From: Wyeomyia smithii
Taxonomy: Eukaryota > Arthropoda > Insecta > Diptera > Culicidae
NCBI RefSeq assembly: GCF_029784165.1
Contig: NC_073694.1
Location: forward strand, 24,438,506 to 24,502,505
Reading direction: 5' to 3'
Length of the DNA: 64,000 nucleotides
The notes beneath the pieces were generated by a model. It ran no database searches and was not told where the DNA came from. It worked only from the letters and a program-made list of their open reading frames with translations. This document shows, in pieces, positions 22,262 to 33,139 of this stretch. The stretch's first letter is position 1. Each line of letters begins with the position of its first letter. The translations under genes and the position numbers were made by a program.

Positions 22262-25200
22262 TCATTTCACATCCCTATGTAGCCGAACTTCCTGAGAGAA
22301 GTATTCTACTTCAAAAACTGCCCAGTCATTTTCATTGGGGGCTGGATGTCCCTCATTAAATACATGTTCAGCCACTTTTGAAAAGGTGTGGTGGATCATT
22401 TTTGGAAACTTTGCATGCTTTGGTGACTTCTGCCATATGCTCTTTAAAACGGATTCCCAGGTTTCTTTTGGTTTGCCCAATATAAACCTTGTTGCAGTGG
22501 CAACAAGCAACTTTATAAACCCCTGCTTTATTTAATCCATCAATTGAATCCTTAGTGGAGCCCAATATTGTTTTGAGTTGGGTATTCCTACTAGTGTAGA
22601 CGATATTCATGCCAAATCTTTTAAATTCTGAGTGAAGTTGACGTGTTAAGGCCCCATCGTATTCCACAGCTATTCTTTTCAGGTCTACTGTAATTGGGGT
22701 GAGTGTTGTGAAAGATTTTCTAAACTGAATTCGCTTCTTTTTGTTTATAATGGCTTGAATGGTGCTCTCATTATAACCGTTTACTTTTGCAACTTCGAAA
22801 ATGTATTCCAATTCCTTTTTCCTGGCTATTTTACTGAGGGGTAGGATTTCCATCCGATGTATCATGTGGTTGAAGGATGCCATTTCATGCTGGAAGGAAT
22901 GACTAGAAGTGGTGGGTATTACCCGTTTTGTGTTCGTGGGCTTCCTAAAAATCTCAATTTCTAAGTCCTTAGACTTTCTAACAACAACAACGTCTAGAAA
23001 AGGAAGATTATTGTTTTGTTCCTTTTCAATCGTAAATTTTATATCTCTGTGAATGTTATTAAGAGATGTAAAAAACGCTTCAAGTTCCGTCTCTTTCAAA
23101 ATACAAAAAATATCATCCACATATCTCCACCACCGGATTGGTAAAAGGTTATTGGTTTCTAATTTGTTTTCTATATTTGCCATGAATAGCTCACATAAAA
23201 AGGGAGAAAGAGGATTTCCCATTGGAGCTCCTTTTGTTTGTTTGTAAAATTTACCTCGAAAAGTGAAATAATTTTCTTTCATACAAAGGCGGGTTAGTTT
23301 CATGAGACTCACGACTTTCTTTTTCCAAGTGCTATCAGTATATTGAGGAATTAACCAATCCTCAAGAAGATTCAAGGTTTCATTCACTGGAACACTCGGA
23401 AACAAAGCCGTCACGTCAAACGAGACCATTATCTCATCCGCTTCAATGTTACCCGAAGATTTCAAAATTTCAACGAAAGCTTCCGTACTCTTAACTGATC
23501 GACTTGGGAATTTACTGAACATAGCTTGAAATTCTTTTACTAACCACTTTGCTATTTTTTCTGTTGGAGCCCCTACAGCTGAAATAATTTCCCTCATTTC
23601 GTTCCCTGGTTTATGGATTTTTGGTAGGCCTTTTATTCTTGGAAGAACTGGATTTGAAACTCGAAGATGTTGTAATGTATCGCCCAAAGTGGGTTTACAG
23701 TCTTTAATTGTGTTCTCAACTCGTTTTACTATCTCAGCAAGTGGATTAGTTCGCAGTATAAAATATGGACCGTTATCAATTTTTTTTGGTCATCTGTTCA
23801 TCATAGTCAGATTTGTCCATGACGACAGTCAGTGGTGGGCACCATTCCGCTTATTCGCTAATTAGCGACGCTAAAATTCAGTTAGCGATTTCGCTAATTC
23901 TTGAGCTGGTTAGCGAAACTGTTAGCGTCGCTAAAATTTTGGCCTTCGAAACGCTAATCGCTAATTCGCTAAATTTTGTGGAGAAACGACAATAGTAATA
24001 TTTAGAAAAACTGTGAATTGCTGATGGCGTACGTAAATTGCTTCGAAAGATTAACATACTGTACTGCGAAAGTTACTTTTGTCAGTTTTTTTTACCCTAT
24101 GGAGTTCCAGTTATCGTACAAGCCACAGGAGCATTTTGAAGAACAAGCACAAGGTCTAGATTGAATTTTTGGCACACCAAAAACTTTGATGAATTGCAAT
24201 GCGCTTGAAATTATGAGAACTTTGGTTCTATTTTTTCGATTCAGATAATAATTGAATTTTCATGAAAACATTCCTAAGAGTATCTATTTTCAATGCAAGC
24301 TAAATAACTTTTTTTATTCTTGTTTTTACAAAATCAAATATGAATACCGTTTCGTGAACCTCTTACTGTAAATAGCTTTAAAAAGTAATTGTTTTCGTTT
24401 GTTCAACCAAAACAGATCAAAGTGGTCCAAATCTTACAAAACATGGCAATAAATATAGCGATATGACTAATTAGATATTAAAAAGTTAGCGATTAGCGAA
24501 AGTTCCGCTAATATGGGTTCAGCGTTTAGCGATTATCGAGCTTAATTTTCCGGTTAGCGACTTAGCGATTAGCGTCGCTAAATTTTCGGTTAGCGGTGCC
24601 CACCACTGATGACAGTTTTATTACCCTTGTCTGCTTTTAAGTATAAAACTTGTTTGTCGCGCAACTCTTTAATGACTTTTGTATCAAGTGAACTTTTATG
24701 GCGTGGAATCGTTTTGGCAACATTTGAAAAAAATTGGCGTACCTCACTAGCTTGTGTTGAAGAAAGTTTGCAAATATCGATACCTGTTTCAATGTCAATG
24801 ATCGATTGTTCAATGTTCGGTTTCGCGGGAACTGAGTATTTGAGACCCATTTTTAGAAGATTCTGTTGTTGTTGTGAAAAATCGTACGAAGACTCATTGA
24901 TCACAAAGTCGTCAATAAGGTGTACTTTGGCCGCTTTTTTACCTTTGTTACCCTGTCGAAGTAATTGATTTAACTTTTTTATCCCTAATTTACGTTTTCG
25001 TTTGCCCTCACATTTTTCCGCTACTTTTACTTTTGTCAAAAAATGTTGAAATTCGAAAGAAAAAACCTTTAGCTAGTTTCAAATGAAGTGAATAACATTC
25101 CAACGTTATAGAACTAAGTTTACTATAAAGAAACTTGATACTACTTTTCAAATATTCTCTTTCCATGCGTTTTACGATGGTGGGAGATAAAGGACTCTTC

Positions 25201-25373
25201 ACCTTTAGCCTATGACTAGTAGGGGTCACATGGTGCTTTAGGCAATTTTTAAGAAAGGAAATTGATTTGTGTATACCCGCAATGCTCTTCTTTAACTTTA
25301 AAAACCTCGATGGCTCATTCGGCTTGGATACCATTGTCAAATAAATTTTTAATGAGTATTTGCTGAGGGACAT
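22262..25373 (-). pseudogene. Penelope-like reverse transcriptase/GIY-YIG polyprotein
   Basis: The minus-strand frame starts near 25373 and shifts at about 25030. It passes through a Lys-rich N-terminal region, is split by the hAT MITE after KADKGNKTVI, shifts again near 23780, and then reads the polymerase: IKGLPKIHKPGNEMREIIS, FDVTALFPSVPVNETL, KGAPMGNPLSPFLCELFMA and the catalytic box RWWRYVDDIFCILK. Near 22500 the GIY-YIG endonuclease begins (GVYKVACCHCNKVYIGQTKR). A frameshift at about 22500 moves the rest (AEHVFNEGHP) to another frame ending at 22262. Domain order and motifs are diagnostic of Penelope-like elements. Three shifts plus the insertion make it inactive. Confidence 0.87.
23830..24608. 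mobile_element. 779-bp hAT MITE with TTAGCGA subterminal repeats
   Basis: Perfect 14-bp terminal inverted repeats, CAGTGGTGGGCACC, lie at 23830-23843 and 24595-24608. The flanking 8-mers ACGACAGT (23822-23829) and ATGACAGT (24609-24616) differ by one base. The first and last ~130 bp carry many copies of TTAGCGA/TCGCTAA, likely transposase-binding sites. It has no transposase. It is the innermost of three nested layers. Confidence 0.9.
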
Positions 25374-25822
25374 CCACTAACTTCGCATAACATTCACCTG
25401 CTTCGCCCCGTTAATAATTTATGGATATTGGACGTATCTGAAAGTTTAGAAATCTACGAACAACATCCATCCACACTGCTCAATAAAGACATAGGTAATC
25501 ATTTTTCATGGCTTTTCAAAATACTACCCAAAAAACCCTAGATCCAGTACAGGACAAAAACAACCACAACATATGAATACCTAACTTCAATTTAGGAAAT
25601 TTCCGTTCTACCTACAAGCATATAAAAAGGGGTTACTCAGTTATGCTCTTCAACAGTCCACATAAGCACTGATGATGGTTGCATGTAGCAGCCGAAATAC
25701 GTATCTGCGGACGGTATTCGATTTTTTGTAGTAGAATTTAATGGAAACATAACCTATTCTCAATATTCAATTCCATTCTACTAAAACGCTCAGAAAGAAA
25801 TTTATTTGAGAATGGGGAAATG

Positions 25823-26400
25823 GTCACTGTCTGCACAGTCCGGTATAACCTTTCAGAAAAACTTATCTGCTATTGAAGCAGAGCATATGGAGACGTCAAG
25901 CGCTTGTGTGTACCCTGAGACGGGATCTAGTCGCGTATGTGATCCATCGTTGAGTACAATCATATCGTGGTGTACTATTTCTTTAAGCATGTCGTAACCT
26001 CTTTTTTGCGCCATAGAAATTGGGCGGGACAATCGGCTGCCCCAAGCAGTATGATGGGCGTTGAGGTCTCCAAGAAGTATATATAGATATATATAGAGAC
26101 TACTGTTATTTTAAGCGGAGCATAGATTTGAACTGCAACTACTTGTATGCTAGTTTGCATTTCGATTCTTTCGAATGGAGTGCCGTTTTTAACTGCTATT
26201 CCAACTCCTTGTCTGCCATTTGTGGAGCATGGACCTAACAAGAGTGTATAGTTCTTGGAGACAGATCACCAATGGATTCTGTTTGCAGATTAGTAACTGA
26301 AGTTCCTCTCGGTGAGTTCGAAGCCCGTTTAAGTTCCATTGTATGGCGAATGTTGTCGAAGTTCTGGGTGCTGTTTCATCAGGTTCGGAAGCAATCGAAG
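25823..26400 (-). pseudogene. I-type LINE ORF2, endonuclease region
   Basis: On the minus strand the start of the apurinic-type endonuclease is recognisable as IQWNLNGLRTHREELQLLI, with the catalytic-side motif ICLQE near 26250. After a frameshift comes GRQGVGIAVKNGTPFERIE and VAVQIYAP. A short TATATA run near 26080 disrupts the frame. The sequence breaks off at the Penelope insertion and resumes at 18457. Confidence 0.75.
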
Positions 26401-28371
26401 CGGGATGAGTAACTACAGAGGCATTTGTGTTGGAAACGAGACGGGGTCTTGTTGGAGCAGCTTTTCTGTTTTCTGTTCCGAGAGATATCGACTTCCGAGG
26501 CTTGAAGGAGGTTTCAGTTTTTCTTCGTTGTTTCTCGCTGCAACCATTGCAGATTTTAGGTGTGAATTTAGATGTAGAAGGACGAGATAGACAATCCAGG
26601 AATGTCTTGCAGACAGTTGTTGACGACATTTCGATATCTCTCGATGCACGACAATTTTGCATAATGCTGTCAAAAATAAATATTGAATCGGTAGTATGTT
26701 CCATGTTAATACTATTTTTACTTGCCTGAGAGTGGGGCAAGCTCCCCGCCCCAGCAGCTGTCGAAGGAACTTCAGTAAATACTGGATCATCTTCGATCGG
26801 GGCTAGTGCGAGGAAATGTCTTGATGTATCGGTTCTTTTGACGTTGTTGGATTCGTGTTGTTCTGTTTTTCTAATCGTACGTGTGATATATTTAGTTTTT
26901 TTCTAGGTTGTCTTTTTTAACTTGTCCGTTGTCCCGGATTATTTGTTGATTTGTTTGTTTCTCCGGGTATTTTTCTGGGGATCGACTTTGTTCCTTTTCA
27001 AGTAGGCCTGGATTGATTATGGAAGTTTCTTCATATTCCGGGTCAATTGCGTTTTTTTTTTATGCTGAATCTAGGCTTCTAACAAATCGATCGAAAGAGT
27101 CCATCTCGTTTTCCCTAATCTCGTCTACATCATTATTAATATGTGTAATGACGTAGATGGGCTAATTGTGCATTCATAAGTATTGGAAATTTTCAAAGGT
27201 GGGCTGCGACTTCTGTTTGTTGAAGGGGATCTATTTGTTTGTATGTCTTCACCGGTTCTTTTTATTCTGGTTCGATTTTCTTTTGCATTATCTGTACATT
27301 GCTGGCTATCTTTTTTCCGTTTCTTCCTTGTTGTTTTTGGTACGTTTTCCTTTCCGTTTTTGGGGTTTAAATTTTGTTTCCGAAATTCATCTTGGTACTC
27401 AAGAATGTTAAGTTTTAGTTTTTCAATTTCTGCGTCCTTGTCTTTGTTCATTTTGATAAGCTGTTCTATTTGTGCGTCTTTTTTCTGCATGGCTTGTTCC
27501 AGTGCCGTCAATCTCGCCTGATCTAGTCTTGGTTGAGCGGCAGTCTTAGCATATGTATTACCGTTGGTGCCAATCAATTTTCTGGCTTCGGGAAATGAAA
27601 GGTTCTGGTCTACTTTGATATGGATGATTTCCATTTCGCGTTGGTATACTGAGCAAACTCGGCTGCTTGGTCTGTGACTGCCCTTGCTGTTAAGGCAATG
27701 CGCCTGTTCATTGCAGTGTTCACCATGTTCTGGTTCTGAGCAGTTGAAGCAAATTTTGGGATTTGAACAACGTACTTTCGCATGCCCGTATTGAAAACAA
27801 GCATAGCAAATCATGGGATTGGGGTAATACTTTCTGGTTTTCAGTAGTGTAACGCCTATTTTCACGCGTTCTGGGAAAATTGTTTTTCCGAAAGTGAGTA
27901 TCAGGGCCGGTGTGTTTTTGAGTGTACCGTTTTCGTATCGAGTGATCCTTCGTACATCGATTACTATTGGTCGCGAAGGTTTTCTTTAATAGCTTCCTCG
28001 GACATTTCGATCGCTTCATAAGATGAAATAACGCAGCGGCATATATTCAATTTTGGGTGAGGTTTGATGGTAATGGGTGTTTTTTTCTCGTCTAGTAGGT
28101 GGGTCATCATTCTCAGTTTTTTAACTTATGTTGGGTTTCTTACATATAAGATGTAGCTAGCCCCTTGATTTTCACTTTTTCCACCTTCAATCTGTCCCGC
28201 TGTCTGCTCAATAGATTTTCCTATTAAGAAAGGATTTCTTTGAAGCTTGCTCTCGTCGTTGGGAGTCATTTGAAGAATGGTAACTTCGCCGAAGTTATTT
28301 CCATGATATCCCCAGTCAGGGAATGTTCTATTAAATGGCCTAGATTGCCCGCAACCGCTAGTGGTGGCCAT
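26400..28371 (-). pseudogene. I-type LINE ORF1 with CCHC knuckles and coiled coil
   Basis: ORF1 starts at an ATG near 28371 (MATTSGCGQSRPFNRTF) and shifts frame near 28120 and 27870. It then encodes knuckles (CYACFQYGHAKVRC, CFNCSEPEHGEHC) at about 27800-27710. A Lys/Glu-rich coiled coil follows (ALEQAMQKKDAQIEQL and KDKDAEIEKLKLNI, about 27510-27400), then a basic tail with NRSRSPP. More ORF1-like, Ser/Thr/Lys-rich sequence reaches about 26400 before the endonuclease. It would package LINE RNA, but this copy has several frameshifts. Confidence 0.75.
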
Positions 28372-28663
28372 GTGCTATCTTCGACCAACTTTTGAGGTTA
28401 TGCACTCGAACAAAAGACGTTGTGAAACAATAGCACGGTTTCTATTTAGTTGCGCCACGCGTCTCCGAAAAATGAATATTCGTTTTTTGTAGACAAAAAG
28501 ATCGTAATTCAGACTAACTTCGTTAAACTGGATAGAACAAAACACTTTTTATAACACTCTCTTACTACGCGTAATTCCAATATCGGTTACCGGCCTATTA
28601 TAAAGAGCAAATGCAGAGCGAAATAAGACTCGACTGCCTCGATCGGTGGTATGAACCGAACTG

Positions 28664-29175
28664 ATAATAACTCTAAAATTAGTAACATTTGACGCATTTT
28701 CGTAAAAAGTGGAACAACTCTCAAGCTGAGTTACTCCACAAATACTCAAAATTCAGTAACACTATGAGTAGCTGACTCGCTTCCAGCTTACGATGAGAGA
28801 AATGCTCAAATAAAAGTTGTAATCCCTAATGCTCCTTACATATAAATGTGAATAAACGAACCTAATCATTCTATTATATCGACCCATATCAGTTTTTATT
28901 GGAACCCACGGTATTTAAAGTGTTTCGGCATTTGACGTGTGTAAGCATTGAAATCTGAGTGTAAAATGATTGATTTTGGTATGCATGACATGGCAAACTC
29001 AAGTGTAAGACACTTGATTTTGTGCTGTGAACTGAAACGTGAATGTATTCCACGTAGATATGAAATGTTTCTTCTATTAGCACAGAAGTAAGTGGAATCC
29101 ACTTGGCAGTAACGTGTCGGTTTTTACAGTGTAGTTTATTTCTTTTCGTGACAATTTTTTTATATTTAGCCTATA
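28664..29175 (+). promoter_or_regulatory. Upstream region of zinc-finger gene 3, distal part
   Basis: The segment CTAAAATTAGTAACATTTGA to CAATTTTTTTATATTTAGC matches 43079-43266 in front of gene 5 for its first ~130 bp and last ~50 bp. It is therefore host spacer rather than transposon. The extra ~300 bp in the middle here (28810-29115) has no counterpart there. No gene is present. Whether it is regulatory is inferred only from position and conservation. Confidence 0.35.
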
Positions 29176-29423
29176 CTGCCGGTGCCCGCATAACTGTCCC
29201 ATACTGATTTTGGTCACTTTTGAGTTATCATCGGGAACCAACTTAATTGTTATCATATTTACTGGGAAAAAATTAAAATTGATACTTTTGTATAGAAAAA
29301 TATGGAAAAAATACCAGGTTGTTTTTGTCCCATTTTGAAAGTACCCGCATTGCAGTCCCACTGCATAGTGGTACAAACTGCAAACATATAATTTTGCTCT
29401 ATGGCTCCATATAATTTTGCTCC

Positions 29424-29600
29424 ATGGCAGTAAGATATTTTCGTTACTTGGAAGGTCGCAAGTTCACCATTTTCACTGACCACAAACCGTTAACGCACGC
29501 TTTGAGTACTAATTCCCCTGGCAGACTGCCACACGGAGAAAGGTATTTACATCATCACATATCGCAGTTCAGCACAGATATTCGTCATCCGACAGGAAGC
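29424..29600 (+). pseudogene. gypsy RNase H fragment
   Basis: The plus-strand peptide AVRYFRYLEGRKFTIFTDHK, followed by PLTHAL and later ISQFSTDIRH, is the RNase H core of a Ty3/gypsy pol, with the usual TDHKPL motif. It is about 60 residues long, truncated at both ends, and fused directly to LINE ORF1 sequence at about 29600. Confidence 0.75.
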
Positions 29601-29904
29601 ACTGCAGTTAGCTCAAATCCCACAGAGCACAACAGACCTCTCCAAACGGCCTAGGAACTTGGACCTGAATGGATCGAACAGTAGTGGAATTCCCGACCTC
29701 CAAAACTGCCACGTCAGACGGGGAATGCTCGATCCACGGCTACTAGCTCCGTTCAGCAGCGTATCTCCCTACAAAGGTGTCGTTACTGGTGTTGGATAAC
29801 CAAATATAGAACTCACCACCCAACAGCTAAACGACACCCAGAATGCGGTAATTTCAAAGGTGACAGAGCAAAGGAAAGAGGCTCTACAACCCAAGTTTGG
29901 ACAC
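29600..29904 (+). pseudogene. LINE ORF1 fragment, second copy of 33355-33660
   Basis: About 300 bp, closely similar to 33355-33660: GGAAGCAC, then CCTCTCCAAACGGCCTAGGA, and AACGACACCCAGAATGCGG. It is the 5' part of the same R1/Outcast-like LINE that lies complete at 33.1-37.8 kb. It ends exactly where a gypsy LTR begins. Confidence 0.7.
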
Positions 29905-30071
29905 TGTGCGTTCGAATCGGGTTACTTGGTGTGATATTCTATCAAACACTACTCTCCTTAATTTACTAGTTTTACTTCGACCTCAATCAATTACAATTTT
30001 TTCCTTTATTCTCTAGTCAAATACTGACTTGTCTTTACCACACTCAGGCACACACAATCTCGGATGCCACA
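29905..30071 (-). mobile_element. gypsy 3' LTR (167 bp)
   Basis: On the minus strand a purine run (AAGGGGAGAA, complement of 30072-30081) precedes TGTGGCATCC. The LTR ends ...GAACGCACA at 29905, giving TG...CA ends. It follows a gypsy integrase tail on the same strand, so it is the 3' LTR of that fragment. No 5' LTR is present nearby. Confidence 0.6.
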
Positions 30072-30099
30072 TTCTCCCCTTGCGAAAATTGAGACGATA

Positions 30100-30816
30100 A
30101 TAAAATTCAAATTACTTTTAATTTTACTTTGCACAGTAGTTTAGATAACGTTGTGGGCGTCTTATCAGTCGTGTATGACGTCTGTTCACGATTGGCTCGA
30201 TAATTTCCAAACTTCGTTCAACCGGTTGCACCGGATCCGTGTTTGGAACATTCGGTAATCGTTCAAGTGATGTATTCTCTTGTCCCTCCTGGATCACCGA
30301 TTCCGATGTCTCATCTTTGTCCTGCTCAGAAATCTCTCACTGCCGTTAGGTTCAACTCGTTCTACATACCTTTTCAAAAACTTGATGTTACGCTCAAATA
30401 TAAAATATTTTATTATTCATCAAATCCATAACCATCGCTCTGCCGGCTCCTGTCATTCGCACCACCCTATGAAATGCATTCTTGTGCCCGTTGTCAGCCT
30501 TCAGAGTCTTAGGTGCATAGTAAGTCTGAAGAATTCTTCGGAGGGCATTTTTCACCGCCTCAGTATCCGTCTTTTCCATTGGAACGGCAATCAGAAATCT
30601 AGAGTAATTGTCTGTTAGGACCAACGCTCTCCAATTTAGTATATCGGAAGATGAGGAAAAATCCATGGAAACATAGTCCCACGGGCGGTTCGGGAGCTCC
30701 GTCATCGTAATAGGAAGAGGATAACTACTTGCCGTCACTAACTGGCATTCAGGGCAGCTTTTCACGAATGCTTCTACTTCCCGGTCCATGCAGGGCCACC
30801 ACAAACCCTGCCACAA
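30100..30816 (-). pseudogene. gypsy integrase fragment
   Basis: The minus-strand frame opens with GLWWPCMDREVEAFVKSCPE, the zinc-binding end of a Ty3/gypsy integrase (the two cysteines are visible, but the HH half is missing). It continues into the catalytic core (DYVSMDFSSSS, ALVLTDNYSRFLIAVP, KADNGHKNAF). Much of the core is then missing, and a C-terminal remnant (PVQPVERS, about 30225) leads to the LTR. Truncated at both ends. Confidence 0.75.
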
Positions 30817-31439
30817 AAAATTAAAATTGATACTTTTGTATGGAAAAACATGGAAAAAATACCAAGTTGTTTTTGTCCCATATTAAAAGTACCCGCATTG
30901 CAGTCCCACTGCATAGTGGTACAAACTGCAAACATATAATTTTGCTCCAGATTAGTGTATATCGGATTATTTTAGGCATATAAAAGTATTTCATTTAATT
31001 AACTAGACTAATGTTGTTTTTCTATGGTACAATCTTCGTTGCCAATGATACTGCCGGTTGCTGGTTGAATTTATTTGTGATGAGACAAAATATGCGAGTA
31101 CTTTTGAAATGTGCCCGCATATTTTGTCCCATTTTGACTTTTTTTTTTCAAGTTATATAACGTAAAACCAATTCCATCCATGTTCTCAACGATAAACTTG
31201 TAGTGCCATGAAACTGTTATGGTCATTGGTTCTGGATGTAATTGCTGGAAATCCGTAAATTCGCGGAAAATATTAAATCGCCGTTTTCTCAACATGTTGT
31301 TTTTCATTATGGGACAGTTATCCGGGTACCGGCAGTATGTTATAAGATAAATTTTATTTAGGTTGGATGATTAAATTCAAAGGTTTTTTCATTTCAGTGT
31401 GAGAATACTATTCGGTGCATCAGTTTCCATTTACAGTGT

Positions 31440-31552
31440 AGGTATACAAAGCGGAAAAAAAACATTGTGATAACACGATGACAGTTTCAGTTTGTTTGCA
31501 AACAGTGCCGCTCTAACTTTTCTGTCGTATTAGGTTCACAGTGAAAAACCAA
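31440..31552 (+). promoter_or_regulatory. Presumed core promoter and 5' UTR of zinc-finger gene 3
   Basis: TCAGTT (31487-31492), an arthropod-type initiator, lies 64 bp before the ATG, and the same spacing holds in genes 5, 7, 8 and 9. The flanking words GATAACACGATGACAGTT and GGTTCACAGTGA are shared with gene 5. No TATA box is present at -30. This is inference from conservation. Confidence 0.4.
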
Positions 31553-32721
31553 ATGAATACTTCCGAAATAAAGGAAAACTCCAACGGTTTCGAAGAGAAA
31601 AGTTTTATTAAAGTCGAAGAAACATGGTAAGTGAATAAAGGAGCCACCAACAGTGAACAAAAATGTTGAAAAAAATTCTTTGCAGCTTCAATGAACCGAT
31701 CGATCAACCGAATAACATCCACCCGGACCCTTCAATTGATGAGAACAAACCGTACGATTGCAAGATCTGTGGCATACAGCTGAAAGCAAATAATATTAAA
31801 CGGCACTTGCGTACGCATTCCAGCAAGAAGTCTTTCGACTGTGATGAATGTGAAGGAAAGTTTACCCGTCGGAGTTCACTTATTCGGCACAAGCTCACAC
31901 ATTCGGATGATGGATCTTTCGGCTGCGAGATCTGCAAGAAAAGGTTCAAGGAAAAGGTGGTTTTGACGCAGCACCTGAAAAAGCACGAGAGGAATTATAA
32001 ATGTGATGTCTGCGGAAGAGGTTTCCTTTATCCGTATCTAGTGAAGCTGCACGCGCGGCTTCACTCTGATGATCCGGTCGTGCGAAAGTTCAAATGTGAG
32101 ATTTGTAAGAAAGAGTACATTACTCGGTCCCATCTGAACTTTCACGTGAAAAAGCACCAAAAATCATTCGCGTGTGACGAGTGCCCGAAAACATTTGTTT
32201 ACTTTAAATCACTATGCGAACATAAGGCCGTACATTCCAATAAACAAGCTAATAAATGTAAAATTTGTGGGAAATGTTACCCAAAAAGTTACCTCAAGGC
32301 TCATATGCGAGTGCATGCTGGCAATCAGCGTTACAAATGCGAAGTATGTGGAAAAATCCTTTCGTCCACAAACGGACTTGAGATTCACATGAAAGTTCAT
32401 CGCGGCGAACAACCTTACAAGTGCGAGATTTGCGACTTAAGTTGCTCTGGCAAATTTTCTCTGAAGACACATCTACGGACGCATACCAACGAGGATCCCT
32501 TCGGTTGCGACGTTTGTGGTAAACGATTTGCAGCGAAAGGCAACCTGAAGTACCACATGATGGCAGTGCATAAAAATAGTCGACCCCACCAGTGCGGCAT
32601 CTGCGGGAAAGGATTTATTATTGGCTCGAAATTGTTGGCGCACACGCGCTTGCATACCGGCGAATCCTTGAAATCTCATTGGAAAAGTAGTGGGAATAGT
32701 ATGGGCAACGATGAAAAGTAG
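31553..32721 (+). CDS. C2H2 zinc-finger protein, cluster gene 3
   Basis: Predicted 369-aa nuclear protein. Exons are 31553-31626 and 31686-32721, with a 59-bp GTAAGT..GCAG phase-2 intron. Exon 1 has FIKVEE. Eleven C2H2 fingers follow, beginning with an intact first finger (CKICGIQLKANNIKRHLRTH). Finger 10 has one extra residue (KYHMMAVH, giving H-X4-H). The twelfth finger of genes 1, 2, 4 and 6 is missing: after HTGE the sequence jumps to SLKSHWKSSGN and ends NDEK, an in-frame deletion shared with gene 5. 3' UTR words match the other paralogues. It is likely a DNA-binding regulator; its target is unknown. Confidence 0.87.
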
Positions 32722-32901
32722 AAATGAATGTATAGTCAATTTACTAGTTAGTTGTAAACTAAGTTCTTATGGACGCCCTCTTAAAGCTCCTGCAAATTAA
32801 ATGAAAATCTTCAAAATTCAACGAAAATCATAGTCGGTGTTGATATCATAGCAATGTATAGTCACTGTCTATTTTACTAGTCTGAGTCGGAGTGGATTCG
32901 G

Positions 32902-33084
<183 letters not shown>

Positions 33085-33139
33085 TTTTAATTCCAACTCC
33101 ATTCCTTCCCCTATATTACAATATTACATACACTAAAGG

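Larger units (their letters stand above)
18470..25810 (-). mobile_element. Penelope-like element with inverted terminal arms, inserted in the LINE
   Basis: The element is flanked by AATGGGGAAATG at 18458-18469 and 25811-25822, a 12-bp target duplication. Its ends are about 405-bp inverted copies of each other (18471-18885 and 25367-25772), the arrangement known for Penelope LTR-like repeats. Between them, on the minus strand, is one polyprotein with an N-terminal region, reverse transcriptase and GIY-YIG endonuclease. A 779-bp hAT MITE (23830-24608) splits the polyprotein. The stretch 18886-22260 holds unrelated or unrecognised DNA. Confidence 0.85.
15601..28660 (-). mobile_element. I-type LINE with nested insertions (13 kb composite)
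   Basis: A minus-strand LINE runs from about 28660 (5') to 15601 (3'). Its 3' tail is a run of ATT/AAT units. The host flanks both show ATAATAACT (ending at 15600 and at about 28662), consistent with a target duplication, and the paralogous locus at 43070 has the sequence without insertion. Inside lie a TA MITE (15902-16669) and a Penelope-like element (18470-25810), so the LINE proper is about 4.9 kb. It encodes ORF1 (CCHC knuckles), endonuclease, residual reverse transcriptase and RNase H. Confidence 0.78.
29176..31335. mobile_element. TA-flanked element with captured gypsy/LINE scraps
   Basis: The terminal inverted repeats are about 30 bp with few mismatches, CTGCCGGTGCCCGCATAACT mirrored by CTGCCGGTACCCGGATAACT, and both ends are flanked by TA (29174-29175, 31336-31337). 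The paralogous site near 43266 lacks it. A ~150-bp stretch of the element (29270-29425) is repeated at 30809-30955. Between the two copies lie gypsy and LINE fragments. No transposase is visible. Confidence 0.7.
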
